Notes: a model not told the origin generated them from the sequence alone. A DNA stretch of 64,000 nt from Altererythrobacter sp. Root672 (GCF_001427865.1 NZ_LMHH01000003.1:478359-542358), one strand, 5' to 3'. Counted from the first letter of the stretch, positions 1 through 8,690 are shown. A program made the numbers and translations.

Positions 1-142
1 TCGGGGTGGATTGAGGCATAGGACATCGATTCAGCTCCTCTCGTGTGCGCGGCGGCGCCATAAGCGTTTCCCGCGCGATGACAAAGCCCCTAGCGCGACT
101 GATTGTTTTCGGATAGACGAAATTTTCACACCTGCGAACAAC

Positions 143-847
143 ATGACGAGAGCGATGCTGCTGTTCCTCCCCGGGCTGATTTGCGATGCGCGCACCTTTG
201 CGCCTCAAATCGCTGCGTTTCCTGGGTCGAAGGCTATCAACAGCTATGGCCTCGCCAACTCGCTTCCGGAGATGGCGCAGATCGCGCTCGACGAGGCGCC
301 CGAGCGATTCGACCTGTTCGGCCATTCGATGGGCGGGCGAGTCGCGCTCGAGGTGTTCCGTCTCGCGCCGCACCGGGTCCGTCGCCTCGCCATTTCGAGC
401 ACTGGCGTTCACTCGCTGCGCCCGACCGAACCGGCCAACCGCCACGCCCTTCAGGCGCTCGGTCACGAACAGGGCTTCGAAAAGCTGGTCGACACCTGGC
501 TTCCGCCAATGGTTGCCGACGTGAACCGCGACAAGCCCGGGCTCTACGCCCCGATGCGGCAGATGTGCCTCAGCATGGGCCAGGACGTTTTCGACGCCCA
601 GATCAACGCGCTGCTGACCCGGCCGGAGCAGGAAAGCCTGCTCGCCGAGGTCGCTTGTCCGACGCTGGTCATGACCGGCGAACTCGACGGCTGGAGCCCG
701 CCGCCGCAGCACGAAGCAATCGCCGACCGAATCGCCGATTCAACACTGGTAATCGTAGAAGGTGCGGGGCACATGCTGCCCCTCGAGGCGCCCGACGCGG
801 TCAACCAAGCCATCGCCGCCTGGCTCAATGAGCCGGCGAACGACTGA
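143..847 (+). CDS. alpha/beta hydrolase
   Basis: A 234-residue alpha/beta hydrolase, probably a cytosolic esterase or C-C hydrolase. It has the nucleophile elbow FGHSMGG, a late acid in GELDGW and a catalytic His in GAGHMLPLE, in the normal order. I start it at the ATG in MTRAMLLFLPG because the fold's first strand begins there; the frame stays open upstream to base 11 but reads as low-complexity Arg-rich sequence. No clear Shine-Dalgarno is visible. It lies 38 bases before the LigM/DesA-type demethylase on the same strand and is likely co-transcribed, which would fit removal of an ester before O-demethylation. The substrate cannot be read from the sequence. Confidence 0.82.
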   Translation: MTRAMLLFLPGLICDARTFAPQIAAFPGSKAINSYGLANSLPEMAQIALDEAPERFDLFGHSMGGRVALEVFRLAPHRVRRLAISSTGVHSLRPTEPANRHALQALGHEQGFEKLVDTWLPPMVADVNRDKPGLYAPMRQMCLSMGQDVFDAQINALLTRPEQESLLAEVACPTLVMTGELDGWSPPPQHEAIADRIADSTLVIVEGAGHMLPLEAPDAVNQAIAAWLNEPAND

Positions 848-885
848 ACCCCTACCCGTCAACCCGCCTTTAGGAGAGGCATAGA

Positions 886-2322
886 ATGACTGAACAAACG
901 CTGCAGCAGAAGCTGGACCAGGCAGGCGACGTCGTCGACTTCCTGCGCAACCAGCAAGTCGGCCCGAACGTCTATCCGGGCGTGCCGGCAGAATACTCCA
1001 ACTGGCGCAACGAACAGCGCGCCTGGGCGAAGAGCGCCGTGCTCTTCAACCAGTCCTACCACATGGTCGAGCTCTACGTCCGTGGTCCGGACGCCTATGC
1101 GCTGCTCGAATACACCGCGATCAACAGCTTCAAGAACTTCGCCGTCAACAAAGCGAAGCAGTACGTTCCGGTGACCCCGGACGGCTACGTGATCGGCGAC
1201 GTGATCCTGTTCTACCTGGCCGAGAACGAGTTCTCGCTGGTTGGCCGCGCTCCGGCGATCGAGTGGGTCGAATTCCACGCTCAGTATCCGAAGGCGGATG
1301 GCAGCAAGTGGAACGTGACCATCGAGCGTGACGAGCGTACCGCTCTGCGCACCGACGGCAAGCGCAAGAACTATCGCTTCCAGCTCCAGGGCCCGAACGC
1401 GATGAAGATCCTCAGCCAGGCGATGGGCCAGACCGCGCCGGACCTGAAGTTCTTCAACATGGCTCACGTCGACATCAACGGTAAGGACGTCATCGCCCTC
1501 CGTCACGGCATGGCCGGTCAGCCGGGCTACGAGTTGTTCGGTCCGTGGGAAGACTACGCCGCGGTTCACGCTGCGCTGGTCGAAGCCGGCAAGAACGACG
1601 GCCTGACCCTGGTCGGCGGCCGTGCCTACTCGTCGAACACGCTGGAATCCGGCTGGCTGCCTTCGCCGCTGCCCGCGTTCTACACCGGCGACAGCCAGAT
1701 GATGAAGGACTACCGCGCCTGGGCTTCGGGCAAGTCCTACGCTGGCGTTTGCTCGATCGGCGGTTCGTACGTTCCCGACAGCATCGAGGGCTACTACCTC
1801 ACGCCGTGGGACATCGGTTACGGCCACATCGTCAAGTTCGACCATGACTTCGTCGGCCGCGAGGCTCTCGAGCGCATGGCCAACGAGACCCACAAGACCA
1901 AGGTTACCCTGGCTCTCAACACCGAAGACGTGATGGCCGCCATCTCGTCGAACTTCACCACGGGCGACCGTGCGAAGTACTTCGAGTTCCCGAGCGCCGT
2001 CTACGCGATGCACCCGTTCGACGCCGTCAAGGTCGACGGCAAGCTGATCGGCGTTTCGACCTGGATCGGCTACAGCTCGAACGAGGGCGCCATGCTCTCG
2101 CTCGCGATGATCGACCCGGCTCACGTCGAGTTCGGCAAGGAAGTGACGCTGGTTTGGGGCGAACCCAACGGCGGCACCACCAAGCCGACCGTCGAATCGC
2201 ACGTCCAGTTCGAAATCCGCGCGACCGTGTCGCCGGTTCCGTACTCGGCCGTGGCGCGTGACTCTTACGCTGACTCCTGGCGCCAGAAGGGCGTTGGGGC
2301 GAGCACGCTCGTCAACGCGTAA
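886..2322 (+). CDS. LigM/DesA-family tetrahydrofolate-dependent O-demethylase
   Basis: A 478-residue GcvT-like aminomethyltransferase of the LigM/DesA group, cytosolic enzymes that move an aryl O-methyl group to tetrahydrofolate. It is collinear with the second copy at 41559-42971: shared blocks include [24 protein letters not shown] and SNTLESGW. It is clearly diverged from that copy (INSFKNFAVNK here, [11 protein letters not shown] there), so it probably takes another methoxy-aromatic or methyl donor. Start ATG 886 has TAGGAG nine bases upstream. A strong terminator follows. Family assignment is firm. The substrate (vanillate, syringate, 3-O-methylgallate or another) is unknown. Confidence 0.88.
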   Translation: MTEQTLQQKLDQAGDVVDFLRNQQVGPNVYPGVPAEYSNWRNEQRAWAKSAVLFNQSYHMVELYVRGPDAYALLEYTAINSFKNFAVNKAKQYVPVTPDGYVIGDVILFYLAENEFSLVGRAPAIEWVEFHAQYPKADGSKWNVTIERDERTALRTDGKRKNYRFQLQGPNAMKILSQAMGQTAPDLKFFNMAHVDINGKDVIALRHGMAGQPGYELFGPWEDYAAVHAALVEAGKNDGLTLVGGRAYSSNTLESGWLPSPLPAFYTGDSQMMKDYRAWASGKSYAGVCSIGGSYVPDSIEGYYLTPWDIGYGHIVKFDHDFVGREALERMANETHKTKVTLALNTEDVMAAISSNFTTGDRAKYFEFPSAVYAMHPFDAVKVDGKLIGVSTWIGYSSNEGAMLSLAMIDPAHVEFGKEVTLVWGEPNGGTTKPTVESHVQFEIRATVSPVPYSAVARDSYADSWRQKGVGASTLVNA

Positions 2323-2341
2323 GCGAACTGACCCATAAGGA

Positions 2342-2377
2342 AGGGGCGGCCACCGCGAGGTGACCGCCCCTTTTTTT
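2342..2377 (+). terminator. rho-independent terminator after the O-demethylase gene
   Basis: Stem of 13 bases (AGGGGCGGCCACC against GGTGACCGCCCCT, one imperfect pair), loop GCGA, then a run of seven T. It starts 20 bases after the stop codon. Confidence 0.92.
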
Positions 2378-2438
2378 GTGGGCGGTGGAGGGCCTCAGGG
2401 CTTTCCTGCGTCCGCTAGCCATGTTCCCCGAGGGGAAC

Positions 2439-2573
2439 GATCCTCCCCGAGCTTGTCTCGGTGAGGTGGCGCACGCCGCAAGCGCGTGACGGAGGGGTAA
2501 GCGGAAAAAGGCGAGCCCCTCCACCATCCGCTGCGCGGACGGTCCCCCTCCCCGAGCTTGCTCGGGGAGGATC
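2439..2573. repeat. palindromic intergenic repeat, family A
   Basis: A 135-base element with ends GATCCTCCCCGAGCTTG and CTCGGGGAGGATC in inverted orientation. Inside are the motifs GACGGAGGGGTA and CCCCTCCACCATCCGC. Close copies lie at 38895-39030 and, in reverse orientation, 55987-56123; variants lie at 26965-27112, 32979-33040 and 43799-43827. It fills most of the gap between convergent genes and could fold as a long RNA hairpin. Confidence 0.85.
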
Positions 2574-2601
2574 TAGGAAACTCTCCGCTTGGCGATCGCC
2601 C

Positions 2602-3366
2602 TCAGCAGGCTTCGAGCAGTCCTGCAGTACGCTCGAGCAGATCCATCGCCCGGCGCTTCATGCTCTCGTCGAAGCGGGCCTTGGGAATGCCGAAGGACAG
2701 CGAACCGACAACCTCGCCGCCCATGGTCACCACTCGGCCAATGCCGCGGATGCCGAGCGAATATTCCTCGTTGGTTACCGCGAACCCGGTCCGGCGCACC
2801 TCGGCGAGGTCCTTTCGCAGGGCCTTCTCGCTGGTGACGGTCGTAGGTGTGAACCTCGACCGCTCGACTTCGGCGAAATAGCGTTCCAGATCCTCAGCGG
2901 GCAACGCGGCGAGAAGCGCTTTGCCAGAGGCGAGCGCGTGCATCGGCAGGCGCCGCCCGATGTCGATCGAATAGCGCAGGGCCTGCTCGCTGGTCTCGGT
3001 CACGATCGCCTCGACGTCCCAGTCGATGCGGACGAAGAAGCTGGTCGTCTCGTTGAGCTGGACGCGCAGGGTGCGCACCAGCGGCGCCGCGCGGTCGGCC
3101 AGGGTGAACCCGCCGGGACGAGCCTGCAGGCGTTCGAGCCCCGGACCGGCCGAGTAGCGGCGCCCATCGCGCGCGAGATAGTCCCGCTCCACCAATGTGC
3201 CGAGCAGGTAGGACAGGCTCGAAACCGGAATGCCGAGCGCTACCGCGATCTCCTGGGCGACCAGCGGCCGGTCATGAGCGACGACATATTCGATGATGTC
3301 GAGCGTACGGGTCGCCGACTTGACCTGGCTGGATTGCGCCGCGGCAACTGACCCGTTCTCGACCAT
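2602..3366 (-). CDS. IclR-family transcriptional regulator
   Basis: A 254-residue IclR regulator. The N-terminal winged helix-turn-helix runs from about 10 to 70 (ATRTLDIIEYVV, then PVSSLSYLLGTLVERDYL), followed by the IclR effector-binding domain. Start ATG 3366 (MVENGSV) lies two bases after the stop of the MetE-like gene, so the two form one operon. The longer open frame overlaps that gene and is rejected. By context it probably controls the MetE-like enzyme and perhaps the neighbouring O-demethylase. IclR proteins usually bind small aromatic or organic acids; the ligand here is unknown. Confidence 0.9.
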   Translation of the reverse strand: MVENGSVAAAQSSQVKSATRTLDIIEYVVAHDRPLVAQEIAVALGIPVSSLSYLLGTLVERDYLARDGRRYSAGPGLERLQARPGGFTLADRAAPLVRTLRVQLNETTSFFVRIDWDVEAIVTETSEQALRYSIDIGRRLPMHALASGKALLAALPAEDLERYFAEVERSRFTPTTVTSEKALRKDLAEVRRTGFAVTNEEYSLGIRGIGRVVTMGGEVVGSLSFGIPKARFDESMKRRAMDLLERTAGLLEAC

Positions 3367-3368
3367 CG

Positions 3369-4493
3369 CTATCCTATCCGTTTGTCGGCGATATCCGCGC
3401 CTTCGCGCAGCGCCTTGAGCTTCTTCCAAGCAACCGCGGGATCGATCTTGCCGTAGCCGGCGAAGGTACCGAACCCGCAGTCGGAACTGGCGACGACCCT
3501 GTCCTTGCCGACGAAATCGGCGAACCGTTCGATCCGCTGAGCGATCAGCTCGCTGGTCTCGATGTAGTTGGAGCAGGAATCGATGAATCCGGGGGCGAGG
3601 ATCTTGCCGGTGGTGTCGGCGGCCTTCCACACGACCCACTCATGCTCGTGGCGCGGGTTGGCGGCTTCGAACAGGATGGTGGCGGGACGGGCCGAGAGCA
3701 CCACGTCGATGATCTTCTCGAGCGGGATGTCGAAGTCGTGCGGGCCTTCGTAGTTACCCCAGCACACGTGCATGCGCAGCTTTTCCGGCGCGATGTTGGC
3801 CGTGGCGGCGTTGAGCGCTTCGACGTTGGCCGTAATGGTCTTGAGGAACTCCGCCTCAGTCATGTCCTGGTAGCCGGTGTGGCGGCTCATCGCGAGATCG
3901 GGGCAGTCGAGCTGAAGCTGGAAGCCGGCATCGACGATCGCCTCGTATTCCGGGCGCATCGCGTCAGCGAGGTCGGCCAGGTAGGCTTCGTGGCTCGGGT
4001 AGAACTGGTTCGGCTGGAAAGCGGTGATGAGGCCCGGGCTGGCCGAGTTGAGGAAGCCTTCGACGCCCTGGCCGTGCTTCTCCATCGCCGACTTGAAACG
4101 GCGGATGTCGTCATGCAGCGGCTGCAGGTTGACCAGCTCGACTTTGCCGATGGCCGAGGCGCGGGTGAATTCCTGCGCGCCCATGATGTGGGCAAGCTTT
4201 TTGGTCAGTTCCGGCACGGCTGCCAAGTCGAGCGCGGGCTTGCGCGGAGAATGGCCACCGAAGCCCGACAGGCGCTCGATGATGTAGGTCGAATAGCCGA
4301 CTTTGCCGAGTTCGCCGTCGCTGACGACGCTGACGCCAGCTTCGACCTGGTCCTTTACCGCCTGGTCGACAGCATCCTGCACCAGCCGGTCAAACTCGGC
4401 TTCATCGTAAGCCTCCCCCTTGTCGCGAGCGAGGAGCAATGGAACGAGTTCTGGGCCACGGGGTAGGCTGCCGACATGCGTAGTCTTGATCAT
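3369..4493 (-). CDS. MetE-core (cobalamin-independent methionine synthase-like) methyltransferase
   Basis: A 374-residue single-domain member of the UROD/MetE superfamily, matching the C-terminal catalytic half of MetE. All four expected zinc ligands are present: His242 and Cys244 in MHVCWGNYEG, Glu276 in LFEAANP and Cys339 in SSDCGFGTF. Such proteins move methyl groups between folates and thiols or, in the coenzyme M transferase branch, open epoxides with a thiol. Co-transcribed with the IclR regulator and convergent with a LigM-type demethylase that makes 5-methyl-tetrahydrofolate, so methyl recycling is plausible but inferred. A homologue with the same ligands is at 54850-55980. Confidence 0.85.
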   Translation of the reverse strand: MIKTTHVGSLPRGPELVPLLLARDKGEAYDEAEFDRLVQDAVDQAVKDQVEAGVSVVSDGELGKVGYSTYIIERLSGFGGHSPRKPALDLAAVPELTKKLAHIMGAQEFTRASAIGKVELVNLQPLHDDIRRFKSAMEKHGQGVEGFLNSASPGLITAFQPNQFYPSHEAYLADLADAMRPEYEAIVDAGFQLQLDCPDLAMSRHTGYQDMTEAEFLKTITANVEALNAATANIAPEKLRMHVCWGNYEGPHDFDIPLEKIIDVVLSARPATILFEAANPRHEHEWVVWKAADTTGKILAPGFIDSCSNYIETSELIAQRIERFADFVGKDRVVASSDCGFGTFAGYGKIDPAVAWKKLKALREGADIADKRIG

Positions 4494-4503
4494 GCCGGCA
4501 GCT

Positions 4504-4521
4504 ATTTCAGATATGCGAAAT
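4504..4521. promoter_or_regulatory. imperfect palindrome upstream of MetE-like/IclR operon
   Basis: ATTTCAGATATGCGAAAT matches its own reverse complement at 14 of 18 positions, with arms ATTTC/GAAAT and core ATAT. It lies 11-28 bases upstream of the MetE-like start. A candidate operator for the IclR protein of the same operon; function inferred from position only. Confidence 0.4.
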
Positions 4522-4580
4522 TACCGCAAGGACGAAGAAGTTAGGTGTCCCCCGCGACATCGGTCTGTTGCATGTTAGCG

Positions 4581-5573
4581 CTACTTCGCCGCGGTCGTTT
4601 CCCAACCGGTTGGCGAGTTGAGCGGAGCGAGGAAGCCCATCGCCTCGATCTCGTGCACCCTGCCGTCGGCACCCACCTTGAAGATATGCGCGGCCGGCAG
4701 GTCGAACGGGTCGAACGGCAGGCGGCTCTTGTCATACATGATCTTGGTGCCGTCGAGCGCGGTCACTTCGTAGGGCTGGAAATCCATCGGGTGGCGGAAG
4801 TGCGACAGGCCCATCACCAGCCCGGTCTGCGGGTCGGCGGCGAAGACGCGGCGATTGTCGATCGTGGTGATGTAGCTCATCACCTTGCTCGACAGTTGTC
4901 CGGCACAATCGCGGGCGATCGGTGCGGTGTTGGCGTTCGGCCCCGGACCGGCATTGGCGCCGGCGGTGATCATGCCGTTCTCGTGCCGCTCGCAGTCCGC
5001 GGCGAAGGGCATCAGGGTGCCGTCGTTGTCATCGAGCGCGGGATAGTAGCTGGCGCCGATCTTGATCAGTTCGTCGTGATCCTTGCGATTGGCTTCCGGC
5101 ACATCCGCGAGCAGGCCCGGACGCACGGTCTGAAGCTGCGCGAGTTGGGACTCGTTGGTCACGTCGGAATAAAGATGCTCGGCCTCGACGATGCTGCCCC
5201 TGGGATCGAGCTTGAGCCGGATTGCGACGATGGCCGGCTTGCCATCGCGCTCGACCATGCCGATCCAGCCGGCGGTCTGGCGCACCTCGTCGGGCACGAT
5301 CACGCCGAAGTCCGTCCCCGGACCGGTAGTGTCGGCCCACAGGCCCTCGCCCTGGCGGATGCGCTTGAGGTTTTCGACGATCACGGCTTCGTCCGAAAAA
5401 GGCACGCCTTCGGCCGAGTGCTTCTCGATCCCGGACACATAAGCCTGGGTCAACTTGACCAGGCAATCCCGGTCGCAAGCCGGTTTAGCGGCGTCCGCCT
5501 GCGCGTTGTTGCACCCCGCCAACGCAGTCGTGAGCATGAGCCCGGCAAGGGCCTGCGGCATCCACTTGGTCAT
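4581..5573 (-). CDS. lipoprotein with CDRDCL motif (function unknown)
   Basis: A 330-residue exported lipoprotein: hydrophobic signal then lipobox ALAGC with Cys21. The mature start carries CDRDCLVKLTQAYVSGIEKH, also found in the neighbour at 5600-6544 as CDRDCLIGLMDQYYAALVAHD, so the two are paralogues. The region after the motif resembles the NTF2/SnoaL helix-plus-sheet layout (a protein that holds a small hydrophobic molecule), but this is a weak reading. Third gene of a leftward operon that begins beside the 6985 palindrome. No catalytic motif is recognised. Confidence 0.8.
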   Translation of the reverse strand: MTKWMPQALAGLMLTTALAGCNNAQADAAKPACDRDCLVKLTQAYVSGIEKHSAEGVPFSDEAVIVENLKRIRQGEGLWADTTGPGTDFGVIVPDEVRQTAGWIGMVERDGKPAIVAIRLKLDPRGSIVEAEHLYSDVTNESQLAQLQTVRPGLLADVPEANRKDHDELIKIGASYYPALDDNDGTLMPFAADCERHENGMITAGANAGPGPNANTAPIARDCAGQLSSKVMSYITTIDNRRVFAADPQTGLVMGLSHFRHPMDFQPYEVTALDGTKIMYDKSRLPFDPFDLPAAHIFKVGADGRVHEIEAMGFLAPLNSPTGWETTAAK

Positions 5574-5599
5574 TCGTTCCTCCCCTTTTTGTCTTGATC

Positions 5600-6544
5600 T
5601 TACCAGCCGCTCGGCATGCCGTAGGGTACCGTGGTCAGCACCGCCTCGATCTGGCGGAGCTTGCCGTCCTGCACCTTGAACACCTCGGCGATCATGAAGC
5701 TGAAGGGCTGGGTAAAGGTGCCGGTCACCGGTTGCACCGTGCCGTCGGGCCGACCGTATTCGCTGATCGCGCCGCTGTGGTCGAAGAAGGCTAGGGCGTA
5801 GACGAGGCCCCGTTCGGCATCGATTACCGGATAGCGCCTGGCTCGAATGTTAGTGACAATGACCTGGAACCCGGTGTCGAACTGCTCCTTGCAGCCGAGC
5901 TTCTGCATCGCGCCGGCCTTGGGATCGGGGGAGTTGGCCATCCAGCTGCCGTTCTCCATCCGCTGGCACTGCGGATCGAACGGCGCGTTGGCGCCGGTGA
6001 GTTCGGAATCGATGCCAGTGAAGTAGGCATTGGCCGCCGCTTGCAATTCGCTGCGGGAGGAGCGGGTGGCGGCAGGTTCGATCTCATTGAAGATCGGTAG
6101 CACGGCGGTCTGCGGGATGCGGGTGAAGCCTGCAGGAGCGGCGCTGGTGCTGCGAACGACCAGGTTCTCGATCTCGGTGATCTGGCGGTTCTCTACCCGC
6201 AGCCGGGTGCTGATGTAGTTGTCGTTGGTGCCTTCCTTGACGATCCCGAGCATGGCGACTTCGCCGTTCTCCGGATCGGTCACGTCGAAGCGGTAGGAGG
6301 GCAGCGCCTTGACCGTCTGCCACAGCCCGTCGCGCAGGGTGAGGGCTTGGCCGTTCTCGGTGTACTTCACGTCGTTGCTCAGCGGCAGGCGGCTGGAATC
6401 GTGAGCGACCAGAGCCGCATAGTACTGGTCCATCAGCCCGATCAGGCAGTCCCGGTCGCAGGGCTGCGGTGCCTGCGCGGACGCCACTTGCGGCGCCAGA
6501 ACAGCCGCTCCGAAGGCCGCGAGTGCAAGGCCCAGTCTCTTCAT
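5600..6544 (-). CDS. secreted CDRDCL-motif protein, paralogue of the next gene
   Basis: A 314-residue protein with a cleavable signal peptide (VLAPQVASAQA) and the motif CDRDCLIGLMDQYYAALVAHD just after the cleavage site. Start ATG 6544 (MKRLGLA) is preceded by GGGGAGGA; an in-frame TTG five codons upstream overlaps this ribosome site and is less likely. The last third (IAEVFKVQDGKLRQIEAV) aligns with AAHIFKVGADGRVHEIEAM in the 4581-5573 protein. Periplasmic, whereas its paralogue is a lipoprotein. Function unknown; probably an NTF2-like ligand-binding fold. Confidence 0.8.
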   Translation of the reverse strand: MKRLGLALAAFGAAVLAPQVASAQAPQPCDRDCLIGLMDQYYAALVAHDSSRLPLSNDVKYTENGQALTLRDGLWQTVKALPSYRFDVTDPENGEVAMLGIVKEGTNDNYISTRLRVENRQITEIENLVVRSTSAAPAGFTRIPQTAVLPIFNEIEPAATRSSRSELQAAANAYFTGIDSELTGANAPFDPQCQRMENGSWMANSPDPKAGAMQKLGCKEQFDTGFQVIVTNIRARRYPVIDAERGLVYALAFFDHSGAISEYGRPDGTVQPVTGTFTQPFSFMIAEVFKVQDGKLRQIEAVLTTVPYGMPSGW

Positions 6545-6570
6545 GTTTTCCTCCCCCAAGTGCCGCTGGC

Positions 6571-6963
6571 TTAGACCAGCGCGCAGCCCACGCTTTGTAT
6601 CTTATCGTCTTTCAGATGGTAGTGAATGTATTGCCGCATTTCCTGCACGTCGCCCTTCGCGATGGGGAAGAAGGCCTGCATCCCGTTGGCGTCGAGCGTC
6701 TCGCGGGTCAGGTCCTCGATTCCCTCGATCCGGATCACGCCCTCGACCGCCGCCAGCTCCTCTGAGGAGGCGAACTTCTCGATCGTGATCGTCTCGCGCA
6801 CGAAGCGGTGGAGAAAGGTGTAGAAGGCGCGCAACTGTTCGCGGGTGGTGATCTCTATGCCGAAGAACGCCATGCGCGGGTTCTCGGCGTAGAAGTCGAA
6901 CACCGCGTCATAGTCGCGGGCGTTGAAGGCGGCGGCGTAGCGCTCGTAGTCGTCTCTTGTCAT
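6571..6963 (-). CDS. NTF2-like (SnoaL-type) protein
   Basis: A 130-residue cytosolic protein with the NTF2-like pattern: N-terminal helix DDYERYAAAFNARDYDAVFDFY, then strands ending QYIHYHLKDDKIQSVGC. NTF2-like proteins are cone-shaped small-molecule binders or isomerases/hydratases. First gene of the leftward operon, with its start 22 bases from the 6985 palindrome and divergent from the GMC oxidoreductase. One of at least seven NTF2-like proteins in the window. Substrate unknown. Confidence 0.8.
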   Translation of the reverse strand: MTRDDYERYAAAFNARDYDAVFDFYAENPRMAFFGIEITTREQLRAFYTFLHRFVRETITIEKFASSEELAAVEGVIRIEGIEDLTRETLDANGMQAFFPIAKGDVQEMRQYIHYHLKDDKIQSVGCALV

Positions 6964-6984
6964 GGCCTCTCCTTGCCAGTGATC

Positions 6985-6998
6985 CTAACGATCGTTAG
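6985..6998. promoter_or_regulatory. perfect palindromic operator CTAACGATCGTTAG
   Basis: A perfect 14-base palindrome in the 80-base gap between two divergent catabolic operons (starts 6963 and 7044). Near-copies (12 of 14 positions) are at 52449-52462, upstream of the aldehyde dehydrogenase, and at 62370-62383, between another divergent pair. Size and symmetry suit a TetR-family dimer. The regulator is not in the window. Confidence 0.7.
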
Positions 6999-7043
6999 CA
7001 ATGCGGCAAGGGCTCCTGCGACGGGGCTCAAGGAGAGCGGTGC

Positions 7044-8690
7044 GTGACTGAAGAGGCATTCGATTACATTGTCGTGGGTGCGGGAAGCACGGGCTGCGTC
7101 GTCGCGGCGCGGCTGAGCGAGGATCCGGGCACCAACGTGCTGCTGCTTGAGGCAGGCGGACGCGACGAGCACCTCTACCTCAAGATGCCGCTCGCGTTCC
7201 TCAAGGCGATGCCCGATCCGCGCTTCAACTGGACCTATTGGACCGAAGCCGAACCGCATCTCGACGGACGGCGCATGCCGCTGCCGCGCGGGAAGGTCAT
7301 GGGCGGCTCGGGTTCGATCAACGGCATGTTCGCCATGCGCGGGCATCCGGCCGACTACGACCAGTGGGCGCAGATGGGCGCGAACGGCTGGTCGTTTGCC
7401 GACGTGCTGCCGTACTTCAAGAAGTCGGAAGACTCCTGGCGCGGCGAGGGCACCTATCACGGTTCCGGCGGCCCGGTGCAGGTGCGGCCGATCGATTCCC
7501 CCTACCTGCTGCACGAAGAGATGATGGCGACTGCCGAGGCTGCCGGGTTCTCGACCAGCGAAGACCTCGCCGGCGATCACCCCGAAGGCTTCGCTCGCGG
7601 CGAGCAGACCGTCGACCGCAACGGCCGCCGCGTCAGCGCCGCCACAGCCTACCTCAAGCCCGCAATGGGCCGCCAGAACCTCGATGTCCGTTCGGGCGTG
7701 CTGGTCCGCAAGCTGGTGTTCGAGGGCAAGCGCTGCGTTGGCGTCGAGATCGACAACGGCGGAGAACCCAAGATCGTGCGCGCCCGGCGCGAAGTGATCG
7801 TCTCAGGCGGCGCCTACAACTCGCCGCACCTGCTGCTTCTAAGCGGGATCGGACCCTCAGCGCATCTCAAGGAGCATGGCATCGCGGTGCTGCACGACAG
7901 CCCCGGCGTCGGGCGCAACTTGCAGGAGCATCCGACCGCCAGCCTCGAATTCAACGCCAAGTACCCAGTCACTTTCCTCAACCAGCTCAGGTGGGACAAA
8001 ATCGCGCTCAACGCCGCGCGCTGGATGGTCACTGGCAAGGGGCCGATGGCGACGCAGGTCAATTCCTGCAACGTGGTCATCCGCACAGCGCCGCACCTCG
8101 AGCGGCCCGACCTGCAGATCATGGTCAACCCGATCCGCTTCGACGCCATGCCCTGGTTCCCCGGCATCCGCGCGGTGCAGGAGCATGTGTTCTGGGCCGG
8201 GCTGGTCCAGCTCCACCCCGACAGCCGCGGCTGGGTCGAGCTCAAGAGCGCCGACCCGCGCGAGGTCGCGGCGGTCACGCTCAACATCATGGCCGAAGAG
8301 TCCGACCGCGAGCAGATGCGCCGCGCGATCCGCACAGCCCGCAAGATCTACAACACCGCGCCGATGGGTGACCTGCTCTCCGGCGAACGTACTCCGGGCG
8401 TGCAGGTGGACAGCGACGACGAGCTCGACGCCTACATCCGCGCGAGCTGCTACTGCGCCCAGCACCCCACCAGCACTTGCGCGATGGGCACCGGGTCGAA
8501 CGCGGTAGTGGACTCCGAGTTGCGGGTGATCGGCGTCGAAGGCCTGCGGGTGGCGGATGCCTCGGTCATGCCGACCGTCCCTGGCGGCAATACCAACCTG
8601 CCGTGCATCATGATCGGCGAGAAGGCAGCCGACCTGATCCGCGGACGTAGTCTCCCACGGGCCGAGCTTCCCCAGCAGGTGGCTGCATGA
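7044..8690 (+). CDS. GMC-family FAD-dependent oxidoreductase (choline dehydrogenase-like)
   Basis: A 548-residue GMC oxidoreductase that oxidises an alcohol using FAD. The N-terminal dinucleotide motif is VGAGSTGCVVAARL; GGSGSINGMFAMRGHPADYD matches GMC signature 1; the C-terminal block HPTSTCAMG with VPGGNTNLPCIMIGEKAADLI carries the catalytic His and Asn. Start GTG 7044 is eight bases after AAGGAG. The stop overlaps the next ATG by four bases, so it heads a four-gene operon with NTF2-like, SDR and DUF3237 genes. Length is normal. The alcohol substrate is unknown; choline is unlikely given these neighbours. Confidence 0.92.
   Translation: MTEEAFDYIVVGAGSTGCVVAARLSEDPGTNVLLLEAGGRDEHLYLKMPLAFLKAMPDPRFNWTYWTEAEPHLDGRRMPLPRGKVMGGSGSINGMFAMRGHPADYDQWAQMGANGWSFADVLPYFKKSEDSWRGEGTYHGSGGPVQVRPIDSPYLLHEEMMATAEAAGFSTSEDLAGDHPEGFARGEQTVDRNGRRVSAATAYLKPAMGRQNLDVRSGVLVRKLVFEGKRCVGVEIDNGGEPKIVRARREVIVSGGAYNSPHLLLLSGIGPSAHLKEHGIAVLHDSPGVGRNLQEHPTASLEFNAKYPVTFLNQLRWDKIALNAARWMVTGKGPMATQVNSCNVVIRTAPHLERPDLQIMVNPIRFDAMPWFPGIRAVQEHVFWAGLVQLHPDSRGWVELKSADPREVAAVTLNIMAEESDREQMRRAIRTARKIYNTAPMGDLLSGERTPGVQVDSDDELDAYIRASCYCAQHPTSTCAMGTGSNAVVDSELRVIGVEGLRVADASVMPTVPGGNTNLPCIMIGEKAADLIRGRSLPRAELPQQVAA

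Noticed and set aside
859-2202. 447-residue open frame antisense to the O-demethylase
   Set aside because: Arises from high-GC codon bias opposite a clear family member; no ribosome site and an implausible Arg/Val/Asp-rich composition.
2439-2573. Possible CRISPR array from repeated GAGGGG/CCCCTC units
   Set aside because: Units are inverted, not direct, occur singly and dispersed, and have no spacers of even length; no cas genes are present.
3367-3639. Extension of the IclR frame upstream
   Set aside because: It would overlap the MetE-like gene in another frame and is Arg-rich without structure; ATG 3366 fits the family.
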